From Neobacillus sp. OS1-2 (GTDB taxonomy: Bacteria; Bacillota; Bacilli; Bacillales; Cytobacillaceae), in NCBI RefSeq assembly GCF_030915505.1, contig NZ_CP133265.1, positions 434,001 through 498,000 on the forward strand: DNA of 64,000 bases, given 5' to 3'. Position numbers and translations under genes: made by a program. Positions within the stretch are counted from its first letter, which is position 1. Each line of letters starts with the position of its first letter. Of the stretch, positions 7,891 to 17,818 are shown piece after piece. Below the pieces are notes generated by a model. The model did not search any database. It had not been told where the DNA came from and saw only the letters and a list, made by a program, of their open reading frames with translations.

Positions 7891-8100
7891 CTATCTTTGT
7901 TTACTTTTTTCTTTTTGTATTTGGATTTCGTGCCGTAAAATTAAAAGTGCTGTTTGAAATTCTCTTGTTTCGATTAACTGCGCCTGGTACAATTCCTTTA
8001 ATTCTGACTCCATCAATTCCAGGTCCCCGACACGATCACCCACATAAATAATCGTCCCAAATTGCTTTAAAAATTGTTGAATTTCATAAATTGTTTTCAT
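7891..8100 (-). CDS. yqgQ: YqgQ family protein
   Basis: 69 residues, highly charged, predicted helical (ELMESELKELYQAQLI). It matches the YqgQ family, which always sits between gluP and glcK in bacilli. Function unknown; B. subtilis YqgQ has a three-helix fold resembling single-stranded nucleic-acid-binding proteins. RBS GGAGGGTAG overlaps the end of gluP. Confidence 0.82.
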   Translation of the reverse strand: MKTIYEIQQFLKQFGTIIYVGDRVGDLELMESELKELYQAQLIETREFQTALLILRHEIQIQKEKSKQR

Positions 8101-8109
8101 TCTTGCTAA

Positions 8110-9672
8110 CTACCCTCCTTCTCCATTAGATTGAAGATGTTGATTAATTTCACGTACTAAATCAGAATATTGTTTTTGTTTTGGTTCGAGTTCTGCAGCC
8201 TTACCAGCATTCACCTTTGCTTGTATTATATCGTTTTGCTCCAGATTAATCAGCGCAAGATTATAGTAGGCTTCATCGAAATTAGGGTCAAGTTTAATAG
8301 CCTTTTGTAAATGTCCCTTTGCATCAGAAAGCATTTCCTTCTTTATTTCAACAAAGGATAGGAGAAAATAGGTTTTCTCGGACAAGTGATCTGCTTTCTC
8401 TTCAGATTCTTTCAATACATGGTATGCTTGATCATACTTGTTCTGTTTTATATATTCTTGTGCCATCAGTAGGTGAGCATTTTCATCATTCGATTTGGCC
8501 GATGGGCTATAACCATAGCTGATTGCTCCCCAGACAATGGCTATCGAAGCTAAAGAAAAGAGTAATTGCCAGCCCAGCTTTTTCTTTTTTGGAAAATGGA
8601 CAACACCTGCTGCCAAGAATCCACCTGCCAAGCCGCCAAGATGTCCTGCAACATCGATCCCTGATGCAGAAAAACTGAAAACAAGGTTTATACCAAGGAC
8701 AATAATCAAATTCATTCCCATTGTACGGGAAAATAGCTTTGGATAAATCACACCAAAATACAATAACGCACCAAAACAACCGTAAATAGCGCCACTTGCT
8801 CCTGCTGATAAGGTAGAACTAAAGATAAAACTAGCCATTACACCCGCGAAACCAGCGAATAAATAAATCAACAGAAAACGTATACTGCCAAAGATTTTTT
8901 CGACAGTTAGACCTAGAAAATACAGGGCAAGGGTATTCATTGCCAAATGCACAAAGCCAATATGCAAGAAAATAGGTGTGATAAATCGCCACCATTCTCC
9001 TCCTAAAATTAATTGATTGACCTTTGCCCCGTATTTAATCAGTGTAGAAGTATTCGTACTCCCGCCATGTAATTCAAGCCAGAAAAAAACAATGGCTTGA
9101 ATGGCGATAAACACATATGTAAAGAAGGGTTTCCCATTTGAAAGAATGGCCCTTTCCGTTTTAACTTCCTTTTTCACAAAATCCAAGGACGCTTCCTTTA
9201 TTGATTCAACATCCTGATCCGTATATTCATCCACAAAGGCAAAGTAAATCTCTTTTCCCACCCTTTCAGAAATACGCCTAAATCCCGCATCAAATTCTCC
9301 CTTTGCAAGTAAAATCGAACTGACGATTGTTTTATTTCCTTCCGGAAAAATAAACGGATTGGCGAGTCGATATTCATATTCGTCAACAGGTGGAAATGGA
9401 CTTATATAGATATTCATCACATGTAATTCAGATCGGCCAAGTTGTTTACGGACTCTTTCCCCATTGGCAGCAGTAAATTCGATATCTCTCTGCATGGCAT
9501 TACTCCAATCTAAATCATGGAGCAGCATACGAATAATGGGTGCCTGCTTATTTTCAACTTTTTCAAGCCATAGTTCTTTTTGATTGTCAAACAATTGTAT
9601 CATTCGATAACCATGCTCAGAGATGAAAGAATAAGCCAGCCTCCAAAAGATGTAACTCTCTTTATTACTCAT
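8110..9672 (-). CDS. gluP: Rhomboid intramembrane serine protease GluP
   Basis: 520 residues. A cytoplasmic N-terminal domain (about 1-180) is followed by a seven-helix rhomboid domain with catalytic Ser293 in GASGAIYG and His344 in GHLGG, then two or three TPR units (about 395-510). GluP cleaves transmembrane proteins within the membrane; in B. subtilis it is linked to glucose export and cell division. All catalytic residues and the expected length are present. First gene of the gluP-yqgQ-glcK operon. Confidence 0.92.
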   Translation of the reverse strand: MSNKESYIFWRLAYSFISEHGYRMIQLFDNQKELWLEKVENKQAPIIRMLLHDLDWSNAMQRDIEFTAANGERVRKQLGRSELHVMNIYISPFPPVDEYEYRLANPFIFPEGNKTIVSSILLAKGEFDAGFRRISERVGKEIYFAFVDEYTDQDVESIKEASLDFVKKEVKTERAILSNGKPFFTYVFIAIQAIVFFWLELHGGSTNTSTLIKYGAKVNQLILGGEWWRFITPIFLHIGFVHLAMNTLALYFLGLTVEKIFGSIRFLLIYLFAGFAGVMASFIFSSTLSAGASGAIYGCFGALLYFGVIYPKLFSRTMGMNLIIVLGINLVFSFSASGIDVAGHLGGLAGGFLAAGVVHFPKKKKLGWQLLFSLASIAIVWGAISYGYSPSAKSNDENAHLLMAQEYIKQNKYDQAYHVLKESEEKADHLSEKTYFLLSFVEIKKEMLSDAKGHLQKAIKLDPNFDEAYYNLALINLEQNDIIQAKVNAGKAAELEPKQKQYSDLVREINQHLQSNGEGG

Positions 9673-9814
9673 TTCTCCCCTACTTCCTAATCACGTAGTA
9701 CCTCTAGATTTAGACATAACAAACAATATTTTTTTTTGACGCGTTCCTTTTATTATAAACGAAGGATGCTGTTTTAGATGACTAAAACGATCTTAATTAT
9801 GGATATTTATTAAA

Positions 9815-9854
9815 CAAAAAGACCATCTGTGGTTTTCACCATTCAGATGGTCTT
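9815..9854 (-). terminator. Terminator overlapping the end of the small gene at 9836
   Basis: AAGACCATCTG / CAGATGGTCTT stem; the 5' arm (minus strand) lies inside the last codons of the small gene, and T5 follows. Confidence 0.75.
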
Positions 9855-10033
9855 CCAAATACAGATTGCATCATTTTATTTTTCACACCAGGTAAACTCA
9901 TCATCGAACCAACTGCAAGCCGGCGCATCCAGCTTGAGCCTAGCAGGACGTTAATAATTCGATACCGGAAACGGTATGCAAAATAACCGATTGAACCAAT
10001 CATAAAAATCGAAGTTAGCATTCGAGACATCAT
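9836..10033 (-). CDS. Small membrane protein of unknown function (YqgO position)
   Basis: 65 residues. One hydrophobic segment at the N-terminus (about 6-20) and a basic aromatic stretch (YFAYRFRYRI) followed by a Met/Gly-rich tail. A perfect GGAGG lies 5 bp before the first of two tandem ATGs. I recognise no domain; it occupies the place of yqgO between gluP and the folate gene in B. subtilis. Coding is supported by the RBS and a dedicated terminator. Confidence 0.65.
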   Translation of the reverse strand: MMSRMLTSIFMIGSIGYFAYRFRYRIINVLLGSSWMRRLAVGSMMSLPGVKNKMMQSVFGRPSEW

Positions 10034-10123
10034 TAATCCCTCCTGCTATTAGTTTGTGATAGTGGCAGTTATTTTATCCAAACTATAAAAAAGATTCCAA
10101 TGTGAAGAAACAGGACCACTATA

Positions 10124-11098
<975 letters not shown>

Positions 11099-11884
11099 TT
11101 ATTTTGAAACTAGAACTAGTCCAATGGCTGCAATCGCAGCAAGGAAGCCTGACAGAAAATTCACCATATCATTATCCACTAAGGTATACCCTTTTATTCT
11201 GGTTGTCGGCAGCTGACAATGCTGTCTTTTTTCTGTCTCAATACCGCAATGCTGACAAACATACATTTGTTGGTAATAGGCACCCATTATTGTATCAATG
11301 ACATTACCAAAATAACCAAATAGAAAAACGAAGAGTGTCAACCTACCATCCAGATCGAACAGAAAAAAACTGGTAATGGAAATTAGAAACGCCCCTGCAA
11401 GTGCAGCAGCACTTCCGAAGGAGCTAATGGCACCAGATGTCCCTTTTTCGACTCTCTTAAATGTACGTATGTAAATCGGATTCTTCCGGCTCAAGCTGCC
11501 AATTTCTGATGCCCACGTATCTGAATTAGCACTTGCAAGACTAACGACAAAGCCAATTAACCAGATTAGATCAGGTTCAAAATAATGGATGATGCTAAAA
11601 AGCCCGGCTGCTCCCCCGTTTGCAATCACTTGTCGCCAATCCCTTGTTGCACCTTTAGCCAATTTTTCTTCGATGGGTTGTTTCACAGAACTTTTATATT
11701 TTGACCAAAAATTCGAGGTGGCAAAGAAGGTACCAAGTAAAACGAGTCCCTTTATACCAAAACCAGCATACACCGCTGCTCCTACTATGATAGCAGTCAA
11801 AGCTCCCGACTTGGTCAAAGATTTATGGCGATAACCACCAAAGCCCGTTACGCAGATGCCAATAATGATGATAACTTCTATCAT
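11099..11884 (-). CDS. DUF92 family membrane protein
   Basis: 261 residues with about six membrane helices and the diagnostic NSDTWASEIG motif near residue 140 plus GTSGAIS. DUF92 proteins are related to phytol and other prenol kinases (VTE5/VTE6) and to CTP-dependent lipid-alcohol kinases, so a lipid-phosphate role is possible; the substrate is unknown. An extra CQHCGIETEKRQHC segment at about 209-222 could hold a metal. Start overlaps the yqgN stop by 4 bp (ATGA), showing translational coupling. Confidence 0.85.
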   Translation of the reverse strand: MIEVIIIIGICVTGFGGYRHKSLTKSGALTAIIVGAAVYAGFGIKGLVLLGTFFATSNFWSKYKSSVKQPIEEKLAKGATRDWRQVIANGGAAGLFSIIHYFEPDLIWLIGFVVSLASANSDTWASEIGSLSRKNPIYIRTFKRVEKGTSGAISSFGSAAALAGAFLISITSFFLFDLDGRLTLFVFLFGYFGNVIDTIMGAYYQQMYVCQHCGIETEKRQHCQLPTTRIKGYTLVDNDMVNFLSGFLAAIAAIGLVLVSK

Positions 11885-12447
11885 AGTAGTTTGATGGTTC
11901 TACTATTGGTTATGATTTTCGAAACCGGAATATCATGGTTTTCCACTGGGAAATTGGGGATGATTTGATGTTCAAAGGCTAGGGATAGAGTTTTACCAGT
12001 AAAATTAGGTAAGTATCGGTCATAATAACCACCGCCAAAGCCCAAGCGATACCCTTCCATTGTATAGGCAAGCCCTGGAACTATTAAAAGATCCATTTGT
12101 TTGGCAGGAACTTCTGTGGTCTTTGCTTCAATAGGTTCGAGTAAACCATAATAAACAGTTTCAAGCTGTGAAAATTCTGTTAGGGTTCTGAACGATAATC
12201 TTTTATCTTTTGGATGACATTTTGGCACTGCGATTTGTTTTCCTAGCTCCCAAGCTTTACGAATAATTTGGTATGTATCGACTTCAGGCTGTTTCGAAAC
12301 TGTAATCCCGATGACGTTTGCTTTCTCAAAGTCTTCATCTTTAAATAGTCTGTCTGCAACTTTATAGGAATAATCTTCATATAGGGGTTTAGATATCTTG
12401 GTGAGAGACTCCTTTATCTGATTACGAACAAAATTTTTATCATTCAT
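11881..12447 (-). CDS. yqgN: 5-formyltetrahydrofolate cyclo-ligase (YqgN)
   Basis: 188 residues from the ATG at 12447, which has GGAGG 8 bp upstream; the frame runs further 5' but that part overlaps rpmG and has no RBS. Converts 5-formyl-THF and ATP to 5,10-methenyl-THF in one-carbon metabolism. The ATP/substrate motif LGFGGGYYDRYL near residue 135 is the family hallmark, with PGLAY just before. Coupled to the DUF92 gene downstream. Confidence 0.92.
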   Translation of the reverse strand: MNDKNFVRNQIKESLTKISKPLYEDYSYKVADRLFKDEDFEKANVIGITVSKQPEVDTYQIIRKAWELGKQIAVPKCHPKDKRLSFRTLTEFSQLETVYYGLLEPIEAKTTEVPAKQMDLLIVPGLAYTMEGYRLGFGGGYYDRYLPNFTGKTLSLAFEHQIIPNFPVENHDIPVSKIITNSRTIKLL

Positions 12448-12473
12448 AAATAGAACCTCCGTAGTTTTTGACA

Positions 12474-12505
12474 ACAAAAAAAGCAGCAGGAAGCCCCACT
12501 GCTTA
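12474..12505 (-). terminator. rpmG terminator
   Basis: AAGCAG / CTGCTT stem with a long T-run on the minus strand, overlapping the rpmG stop codon. Confidence 0.75.
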
Positions 12506-12652
12506 TTTTGTTTCACGATGTGTTGTTGATTTTTTATCTCTTGGGCAATATTTCTTAAGCTCAAGACGATCTGGATTGTTACGTTTATTTTTTGTTGAAA
12601 TATAGTTACGATCCCCACAATCAGTGCAAGCTAACGTAATATTTACACGCAT
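12503..12652 (-). CDS. rpmG: 50S ribosomal protein L33 (RpmGB type)
   Basis: 49 residues. Starts [19 protein letters not shown] and ends STTHRETK, close to B. subtilis RpmGB. Zinc-type cysteines CTDC are present with a third Cys in KYCPRDKK, but the fourth ligand position is Asp, so metal binding is uncertain. GGAGGG RBS 8 bp upstream. Sits directly upstream of yqgN. Confidence 0.93.
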   Translation of the reverse strand: MRVNITLACTDCGDRNYISTKNKRNNPDRLELKKYCPRDKKSTTHRETK

Positions 12653-12714
12653 GTCAATTTCCCTCCAAACGATTAAGCTAGTTCGTGCATACGACTTTTC
12701 TATAATATCATTTA

Positions 12715-13341
12715 TTACAAGGAAATGCTAGTGTTTTTCAAAAGTGCTTGTTCCATTGAAATCAATTCTTTTTTATTTGAACCAGAAATCGTATAAGTAA
12801 TCGTTTTATTAGTTTGGTGAGGTGCGATGGATGTCTTAATGGCGAAAATACTAGCCGAAGGTCCTTTTACCATTGGCTGGTATTTTAAGTTCCCCCTTTG
12901 TAGAGAACTCCAGATATGATCAGTATAAGCATTCCATAGTGGCATGGTTGTGTATTCTTTTATACCCGAAAGATTAAATTGGGCATTTACGAGAAAAACC
13001 TTTTTATCTGCATGATGAAAAATGTGACGATCTGTTGGTGAAACAAAGGTAAAATGGTCCTGTCCGACATTTAAAAAATGATTCATCGCTAAAATCTTTA
13101 TCTCTTTTGGCTGATTACTGTGATTACTAACATAAATGCTGAATAAACGAATTTTTGAGTGAATATGTTCCTGCTTCACTTTCATGATTAATTCTTCGTC
13201 GTAAATAACCTTTTCCATGCAGTTTTGCAGCCAAATATACTTGCCATTTACCCATATTCCTGGAACAAATTGAAGCGTATCGATTGGCATGTGCGGTTTA
13301 GAGTTCGGTTTACTTTTTTGTTGTTCCGTTAGATTTATCAT
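12715..13341 (-). CDS. Uncharacterised protein, third gene of the DUF4912/GT4 operon
   Basis: 208 residues, no signal peptide or membrane helix. Predicted mostly beta (alternating hydrophobic strands such as [20 protein letters not shown] and [10 protein letters not shown]), with several His and aromatic residues. It resembles an immunoglobulin-like or jelly-roll domain, but I recognise no family. It starts 14 bp after the GT4 glycosyltransferase, so it is cotranscribed with it and may assist the same surface-sugar or storage process. Coding is well supported by operon context and composition. Confidence 0.7.
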   Translation of the reverse strand: MINLTEQQKSKPNSKPHMPIDTLQFVPGIWVNGKYIWLQNCMEKVIYDEELIMKVKQEHIHSKIRLFSIYVSNHSNQPKEIKILAMNHFLNVGQDHFTFVSPTDRHIFHHADKKVFLVNAQFNLSGIKEYTTMPLWNAYTDHIWSSLQRGNLKYQPMVKGPSASIFAIKTSIAPHQTNKTITYTISGSNKKELISMEQALLKNTSISL

Positions 13342-13355
13342 CTTTTACACCTATT

Positions 13356-14615
13356 TTACAAATTATTTGGTTTTACCCTACGCCCATTCTCATTTACACG
13401 ATTATTTACTATTGTATCTGCCATTCTTCTGCTTGTCTCTGAGGCAATTCGTTTCCAGCCGTACAAACTTTTAACAATTTGCCTGCCCTTTTCTCCAATT
13501 TCTTCCGCTTTCACTGGATTATTTAGTAAGAATTCTATTTGTTCCAGAAGACTTTTGGCATCACCAGGAACCATCAGCATTCCCGTTTGTAAATGTTTTA
13601 CAATCCCTTTCATTCCACCAGTATTGGCGACAATCGTTGGTTTCCCAAGGATCATCGTTTCCAATGCAACAATGCCAAATGGTTCATAAAGGCTTGGTAT
13701 GACTGCCATCGCACTTCCTTGGATCAGAGCATTTCGCTGTTCATCGGAAATATAACCAATAAATATAACGTGCTTATCCAAATTCCTCGCAATGATTTTC
13801 TCCTGGTAGGTTTCAAGTAATGGACCTTTTCCTGCAATAACAAAAAAACATTCTGAATCCATTTCTTTGGCATATGCGGCCGCTTCAATAATTGTTTCAA
13901 ACCCTTTTTCCTTAACAATTCTTCCAATTGAAAAAATGTAATTTCTTTGCTTTAGTTCAGGATATATTTCCCCAACATTTATTTCTGCCCTTAAGGGTTC
14001 TATTCCATTTGGTATGATACTGATTTTTTCATTTTTAGCTTTAAAAACAGAAATAAGGCCCTCTCTCATATACTCACTGCAAACAATCAGTTCATCAGAC
14101 TCTACAATTAATTGTTGTTCTTTTTCATGAATAAATTGCTGCATTTCTGTATGAATACCATTATTTCTTCCATGTTCTGTAGCGTGAATAGTGGTTAATA
14201 ATGGAACCTTTAGCAACCCCTTTAAGGCAATAGATGCTGCACCGACAAGCCAATCGTGTGCATGTATGAGATCGAATTTAATCTCTTTTGAAAGGTGATC
14301 AGCCTTGAAGGACACGGCTAAATTAAGTCCAGCAAGCCATAAAAAGAAATGATCATCCCACTCATTTATTGGTTTTACACGATGAACATTCACCCCATTC
14401 ATCTGTTCAAATGTTGGGAGCTCGTTCGTACCCGCTGTCAAAACATGAACCTCATGACCCAGCATGGCCAAATGAGTAGATAAACCGAATACATGTCGCG
14501 AAAGACCGCCAACAATATTAGGAGGGAACTCCCAGCAAAGCATCAATATGGTTAATTTCAAATCTTTTTGCATTTCACAATCAGAAACAACTTTTTGGGG
14601 AATTTTACTATTCAT
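13356..14615 (-). CDS. Glycosyltransferase family 4
   Basis: 419 residues. GT-B fold retaining transferase. The acceptor-domain loop PPNIVGGLSRH is near residue 32-42 and the nucleotide-sugar motif EPFGIVALE near 317-325 (two Glu eight apart), followed by KPTIVANTGG. Sugar donor and acceptor cannot be told from the sequence; the N-terminus is similar to glycogen synthase-like and sucrose-synthase-like GT4 enzymes. Start overlaps the DUF4912 gene by 8 bp. No polymer export genes lie nearby. Confidence 0.88.
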   Translation of the reverse strand: MNSKIPQKVVSDCEMQKDLKLTILMLCWEFPPNIVGGLSRHVFGLSTHLAMLGHEVHVLTAGTNELPTFEQMNGVNVHRVKPINEWDDHFFLWLAGLNLAVSFKADHLSKEIKFDLIHAHDWLVGAASIALKGLLKVPLLTTIHATEHGRNNGIHTEMQQFIHEKEQQLIVESDELIVCSEYMREGLISVFKAKNEKISIIPNGIEPLRAEINVGEIYPELKQRNYIFSIGRIVKEKGFETIIEAAAYAKEMDSECFFVIAGKGPLLETYQEKIIARNLDKHVIFIGYISDEQRNALIQGSAMAVIPSLYEPFGIVALETMILGKPTIVANTGGMKGIVKHLQTGMLMVPGDAKSLLEQIEFLLNNPVKAEEIGEKGRQIVKSLYGWKRIASETSRRMADTIVNNRVNENGRRVKPNNL

Positions 14616-15228
14616 TTTCCCCCTCCAGGCTGTTTGATTTCAGGTAATAGCTGTATGTACTTACCTGATCCATCCATTTTGGGGGCTGTTCTTCATACCG
14701 TTTAAATTGTAAGTAATCCTGTTGCGATACATGACCTTTTGGTATTTCTGGTGACGGTGTATGAATACAATTAGAGCGATAAAGTGGAAAAAATTCAGTA
14801 CCTTTAATATAAACACCAATTTCCGCAATAAAGCTGCGATTTTCCATCAATCCTTTAATAAACCAATGCCCATTTTCAAAAGGAACCGTTATTTCATGAT
14901 AATAATGAGCATTTTTCCCAGTAAAATACATATCTGTTACATCATATATTCTTACAACATGCAAAAGGTCTTCAAACCTTCGGTTAAAAAATAACTCAGT
15001 AATCCTTATTGGTAATTCGGAAACATCCCAGAAAAGGATGATTTTACGAGGGGTAACAAGCTTTGCTTTCAGTTCACCCTTTAGTGGCAATTGTTCCGGT
15101 AACGCTTCTTCAATCATTTTCTTCCTCCAATCTGCAACCAATCCATATATGCGTAAAAGATCTACATTATTCCAACTAATTGATAATTTAATCGTACCAT
15201 CAGAATGAAAGGCAGACAATAAACACAA
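14608..15228 (-). CDS. DUF4912 domain protein
   Basis: 206 residues with a TTG start at 15228 (AGGAAA about 9 bp upstream); a second TTG at 15219 is possible, and no ATG exists before the conserved part. The central region (KIILFWDVSEL, then VRIYDVTD and ENRSFIAEIGVY) is the DUF4912 beta-rich domain, found next to glycosyltransferases in Firmicutes. The C-terminal tail is charged and aromatic. Function unknown; it heads the operon DUF4912 - GT4 - unknown. Confidence 0.8.
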   Translation of the reverse strand: MCLLSAFHSDGTIKLSISWNNVDLLRIYGLVADWRKKMIEEALPEQLPLKGELKAKLVTPRKIILFWDVSELPIRITELFFNRRFEDLLHVVRIYDVTDMYFTGKNAHYYHEITVPFENGHWFIKGLMENRSFIAEIGVYIKGTEFFPLYRSNCIHTPSPEIPKGHVSQQDYLQFKRYEEQPPKWMDQVSTYSYYLKSNSLEGENE

Positions 15229-15375
15229 ATTGTCGTTTCCTGCTAGTTCAAATAGCTAGTAAGTTCATGGGCTAAAAAAATTTTTACCAATTGGAACAAG
15301 TTCATCATTCTACAGTAATCAACACCCTTCAAAATGGAAATCGCCAATCATTTCGACACTATTTACCACGAAATT

Positions 15376-15412
15376 AGAAAAAGATGAAGCCTCATGATTC
15401 GCCTCATCTTTG
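15376..15412 (-). terminator. Terminator of the pst-phoU operon
   Basis: AAGATGA / TCATCTT stem reinforced by inner GGC/GCC pairs, with T-run on the minus strand after phoU. Confidence 0.75.
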
Positions 15413-15432
15413 GAAGGTTTCCCGTTCTATTA

Positions 15433-16092
15433 TTATGCGTTTAAATTAACCCGCTTTCCCGTTACCTGATAAATTACATTTTCCGCAATGTTCGTTGAAT
15501 GGTCAGCAATTCTTTCAATAAATCTACACACAAATGCTAATTGGATGATTTGGTTTGTCGAGTTCGGATTCTGTGGAATATAGTTCAATAGTTCATGTAC
15601 CAAGTCTCCAAACATTTTGTCCACTTCATCATCTTTCTTCGCGCATTTTTTAGCCAGTTCAATATCTTCGGAATAATAGGCAGTAAAAGATTCAGAAACC
15701 ATTTCCAAAGCCATCTTCATCATTTTGGGTATATCAATCATTTCTTTAAAATATTCTTTATTGCCGATATGGATGGTAGATTTGGCAATATTTACGGCAC
15801 TGTCTGCCAACCGCTCCACTTCGGATGAAACTTTTAAGGCCACACTGATTCGTCGAAGATCTGATGCTACAGGTGATTCCCTAGCAATTAATAATAGGGC
15901 TTTATGGTTTATTTCATCATCCAAATCATCGATTTCATTATCACCGTCTATTACCCTCTTCGCTTTATCCATATCTTGATTTATAAGGGCAATCATCGCT
16001 TCTTTAATTTGCCATTCCGATTTATGGGCCATCATTAAAAGCATTTCTTTTAACTCTTTTAAATTTTGATCAAAATTCGTTCTTGCACTCAT
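15433..16092 (-). CDS. phoU: Phosphate signalling protein PhoU
   Basis: 219 residues, two repeats of a three-helix bundle, each with the metal-binding E/DxxxD pattern (DNEIDDLDDEINHKA and DDEVDKMFGDL). PhoU restrains the Pst transporter and the PhoR kinase in high phosphate. Last gene of pstSCABB-phoU, 13 bp after pstB. B. subtilis lacks a phoU in this operon, so its presence is a difference from that model, as in many other bacilli. Confidence 0.93.
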   Translation of the reverse strand: MSARTNFDQNLKELKEMLLMMAHKSEWQIKEAMIALINQDMDKAKRVIDGDNEIDDLDDEINHKALLLIARESPVASDLRRISVALKVSSEVERLADSAVNIAKSTIHIGNKEYFKEMIDIPKMMKMALEMVSESFTAYYSEDIELAKKCAKKDDEVDKMFGDLVHELLNYIPQNPNSTNQIIQLAFVCRFIERIADHSTNIAENVIYQVTGKRVNLNA

Positions 16093-16105
16093 TTATGCCA
16101 CCTCT

Positions 16106-16879
16106 TCATCCGAATCTTCCAGTAATATAACCTTCAGTACGTGAATCCTTTGGATTTGAAAAAATAGTAGACGTTGAATCTAGTTCGATTAATTCCCCCA
16201 TTAAAAAGAAGGCAGTTTTATCAGATACCCTAGATGCTTGCTGCATGTTATGGGTGACGATGACAATGGTATATTTCTCTTTTAATTCTAAAATTAATTC
16301 TTCCATTTTCAGGGTGGAAATTGGGTCCAAGGCAGAGGTTGGCTCATCCATTAACAAAACATCCGGTTTTGTCGCAAGGGCTCTCGCGATACACAGCCTT
16401 TGCTGTTGTCCACCAGATAAACCTAGAGCAGGTGCAGTCAGACGATCCTTAACTTCCTCCCATAAAGCCACATCCATTAGTGATTTGATGACAAGCTCAT
16501 CAAGGTGCTTCTTCTTCTTAATTCCGTGGACTCTTGGCCCGTAAGCGACATTGTCATATATAGATTGCGGAAAAGGATTTCCCTTTTGAAAAACCATACC
16601 CACATGTTTACGAAGTTCAACCAGATCGTTTTTCTCGTCTACTATATTTCTTCCGTTTAAATTGATTTCCCCGGTCATTTTAACATTAGGAATCATATTG
16701 ATCATCATGTTGAGCGTCTTAATAAAAGTGGATTTTCCGCATCCTGATGGTCCAATTATCGCCGTTACTTCTTTTTTGTTAATCGGAAAGTTGATTCCCT
16801 TAAGTGCATGATGATCTCCATACCATAAATTTAAGTCCTTCACATCAAATATTTCTCTGGTCAATGTTGAAATAGCCAT
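16106..16879 (-). CDS. pstB: Phosphate ABC transporter ATP-binding protein PstB (copy 2)
   Basis: 257 residues. Walker [10 protein letters not shown] near residue 42-50, signature [15 protein letters not shown], Walker [12 protein letters not shown], and the H-loop VTHNM are intact. Energises PstCA-mediated phosphate import. It ends in YITGRFG like its neighbour. A paired second pstB is usual in bacilli; the two are clearly diverged, so it is an old duplication. Confidence 0.93.
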   Translation of the reverse strand: MAISTLTREIFDVKDLNLWYGDHHALKGINFPINKKEVTAIIGPSGCGKSTFIKTLNMMINMIPNVKMTGEINLNGRNIVDEKNDLVELRKHVGMVFQKGNPFPQSIYDNVAYGPRVHGIKKKKHLDELVIKSLMDVALWEEVKDRLTAPALGLSGGQQQRLCIARALATKPDVLLMDEPTSALDPISTLKMEELILELKEKYTIVIVTHNMQQASRVSDKTAFFLMGELIELDSTSTIFSNPKDSRTEGYITGRFG

Positions 16880-16891
16880 TCCAATTCCCCC

Positions 16892-17713
16892 TTATCCAAA
16901 TCTTCCCGAGATATATTCTTCCGTCTTCTTGACAGAAGGATTGGTGAAGATTTTTTCAGTAGCATCATATTCAACTAAATCGCCGCTTAAAAAGAAGGCA
17001 GTTTTATCGGAAATACGGGAAGCTTGCTGCATATTATGGGTGACAATGATAATCGAATAATCCTTTTTCAAGTCAACAATCAAATCTTCTACCTTAGCAT
17101 TTGAGATAGGATCCAGTGCCGAAGATGGTTCATCGAGGAGTATCACCGTCGGTTTCATGGCAATCGTCCTGGCAATACAAAGACGCTGCTGCTGCCCGCC
17201 CGAAAGTGATAGAGCGGATTTATGGAGCCTGTGTTTTACTTCGTCCCATAATGCCGCCTTTTGCAGGCTTTCCTCAACAATCTCATCAAGCTGATTTTTC
17301 TTTTTAATACCATTGAACTTCAGGGCATGTGTAATATTTTCATAGATTGATTTTGGGAATGGATTTGGCTTTTGAAAAACCATGCCAATTTCTTTTCGTA
17401 ATGCGACCACATTAATTTTTTTAGATAAAATATTGATATCCTCATAAAGGATTTCACCTTGCGCACTTGCACCGGGAATTAGGTCATTCATCCGATTGAC
17501 GCTTCTTAAAAACGTCGACTTTCCACAGCCTGATGGTCCAATCAAAGCTGTTACCGAATTTTTTTCAATATCCATGGAAATGCCGTTTACTGCACGTTTT
17601 TCACCATAGAAAATTTCCAAATTATTCACTTTTAATATATGGTCCATATGCAACTGGACGGTTGATTGCATCGTTTGTTCTGTCGTTTCTTTTTCCATTA
17701 AAGTCGTAACCAT
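16892..17713 (-). CDS. pstB: Phosphate ABC transporter ATP-binding protein PstB (copy 1)
   Basis: 273 residues; the first 20 or so residues are an extension not found in the downstream copy. Walker [10 protein letters not shown], signature [14 protein letters not shown] and Walker [12 protein letters not shown] are intact. AGGTGAG RBS 6 bp before the ATG. Separated from pstA by about 105 bp that contain a degenerate intergenic repeat. Confidence 0.93.
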   Translation of the reverse strand: MVTTLMEKETTEQTMQSTVQLHMDHILKVNNLEIFYGEKRAVNGISMDIEKNSVTALIGPSGCGKSTFLRSVNRMNDLIPGASAQGEILYEDINILSKKINVVALRKEIGMVFQKPNPFPKSIYENITHALKFNGIKKKNQLDEIVEESLQKAALWDEVKHRLHKSALSLSGGQQQRLCIARTIAMKPTVILLDEPSSALDPISNAKVEDLIVDLKKDYSIIIVTHNMQQASRISDKTAFFLSGDLVEYDATEKIFTNPSVKKTEEYISGRFG

Positions 17714-17742
17714 CCGTTCTCACCTGCCCTTTATTTTTTCAA

Positions 17743-17816
17743 TGTCCAGCTACAGGCGCCATCGGCTAGTGTGCTTCGCGCTTCTCCCTACGCCGATAAA
17801 CGGGCCCCTTCTACTT
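17743..17816. repeat. Partial copy of a dispersed palindromic intergenic repeat
   Basis: Begins TGTCCAGCT and CAGGCGCC, like the inverted end of the element at 25282-25406, and has its own ATCGGC / GCCGAT inverted repeat. GC content is clearly above the surroundings. It lies inside the pst operon, between pstA and pstB. Confidence 0.6.
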
Positions 17817-17818
17817 TT

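Noticed and set aside
16106..17713. Two pstB genes as a possible assembly duplication
   Set aside because: The proteins differ throughout and tandem pstB genes are normal in bacilli.
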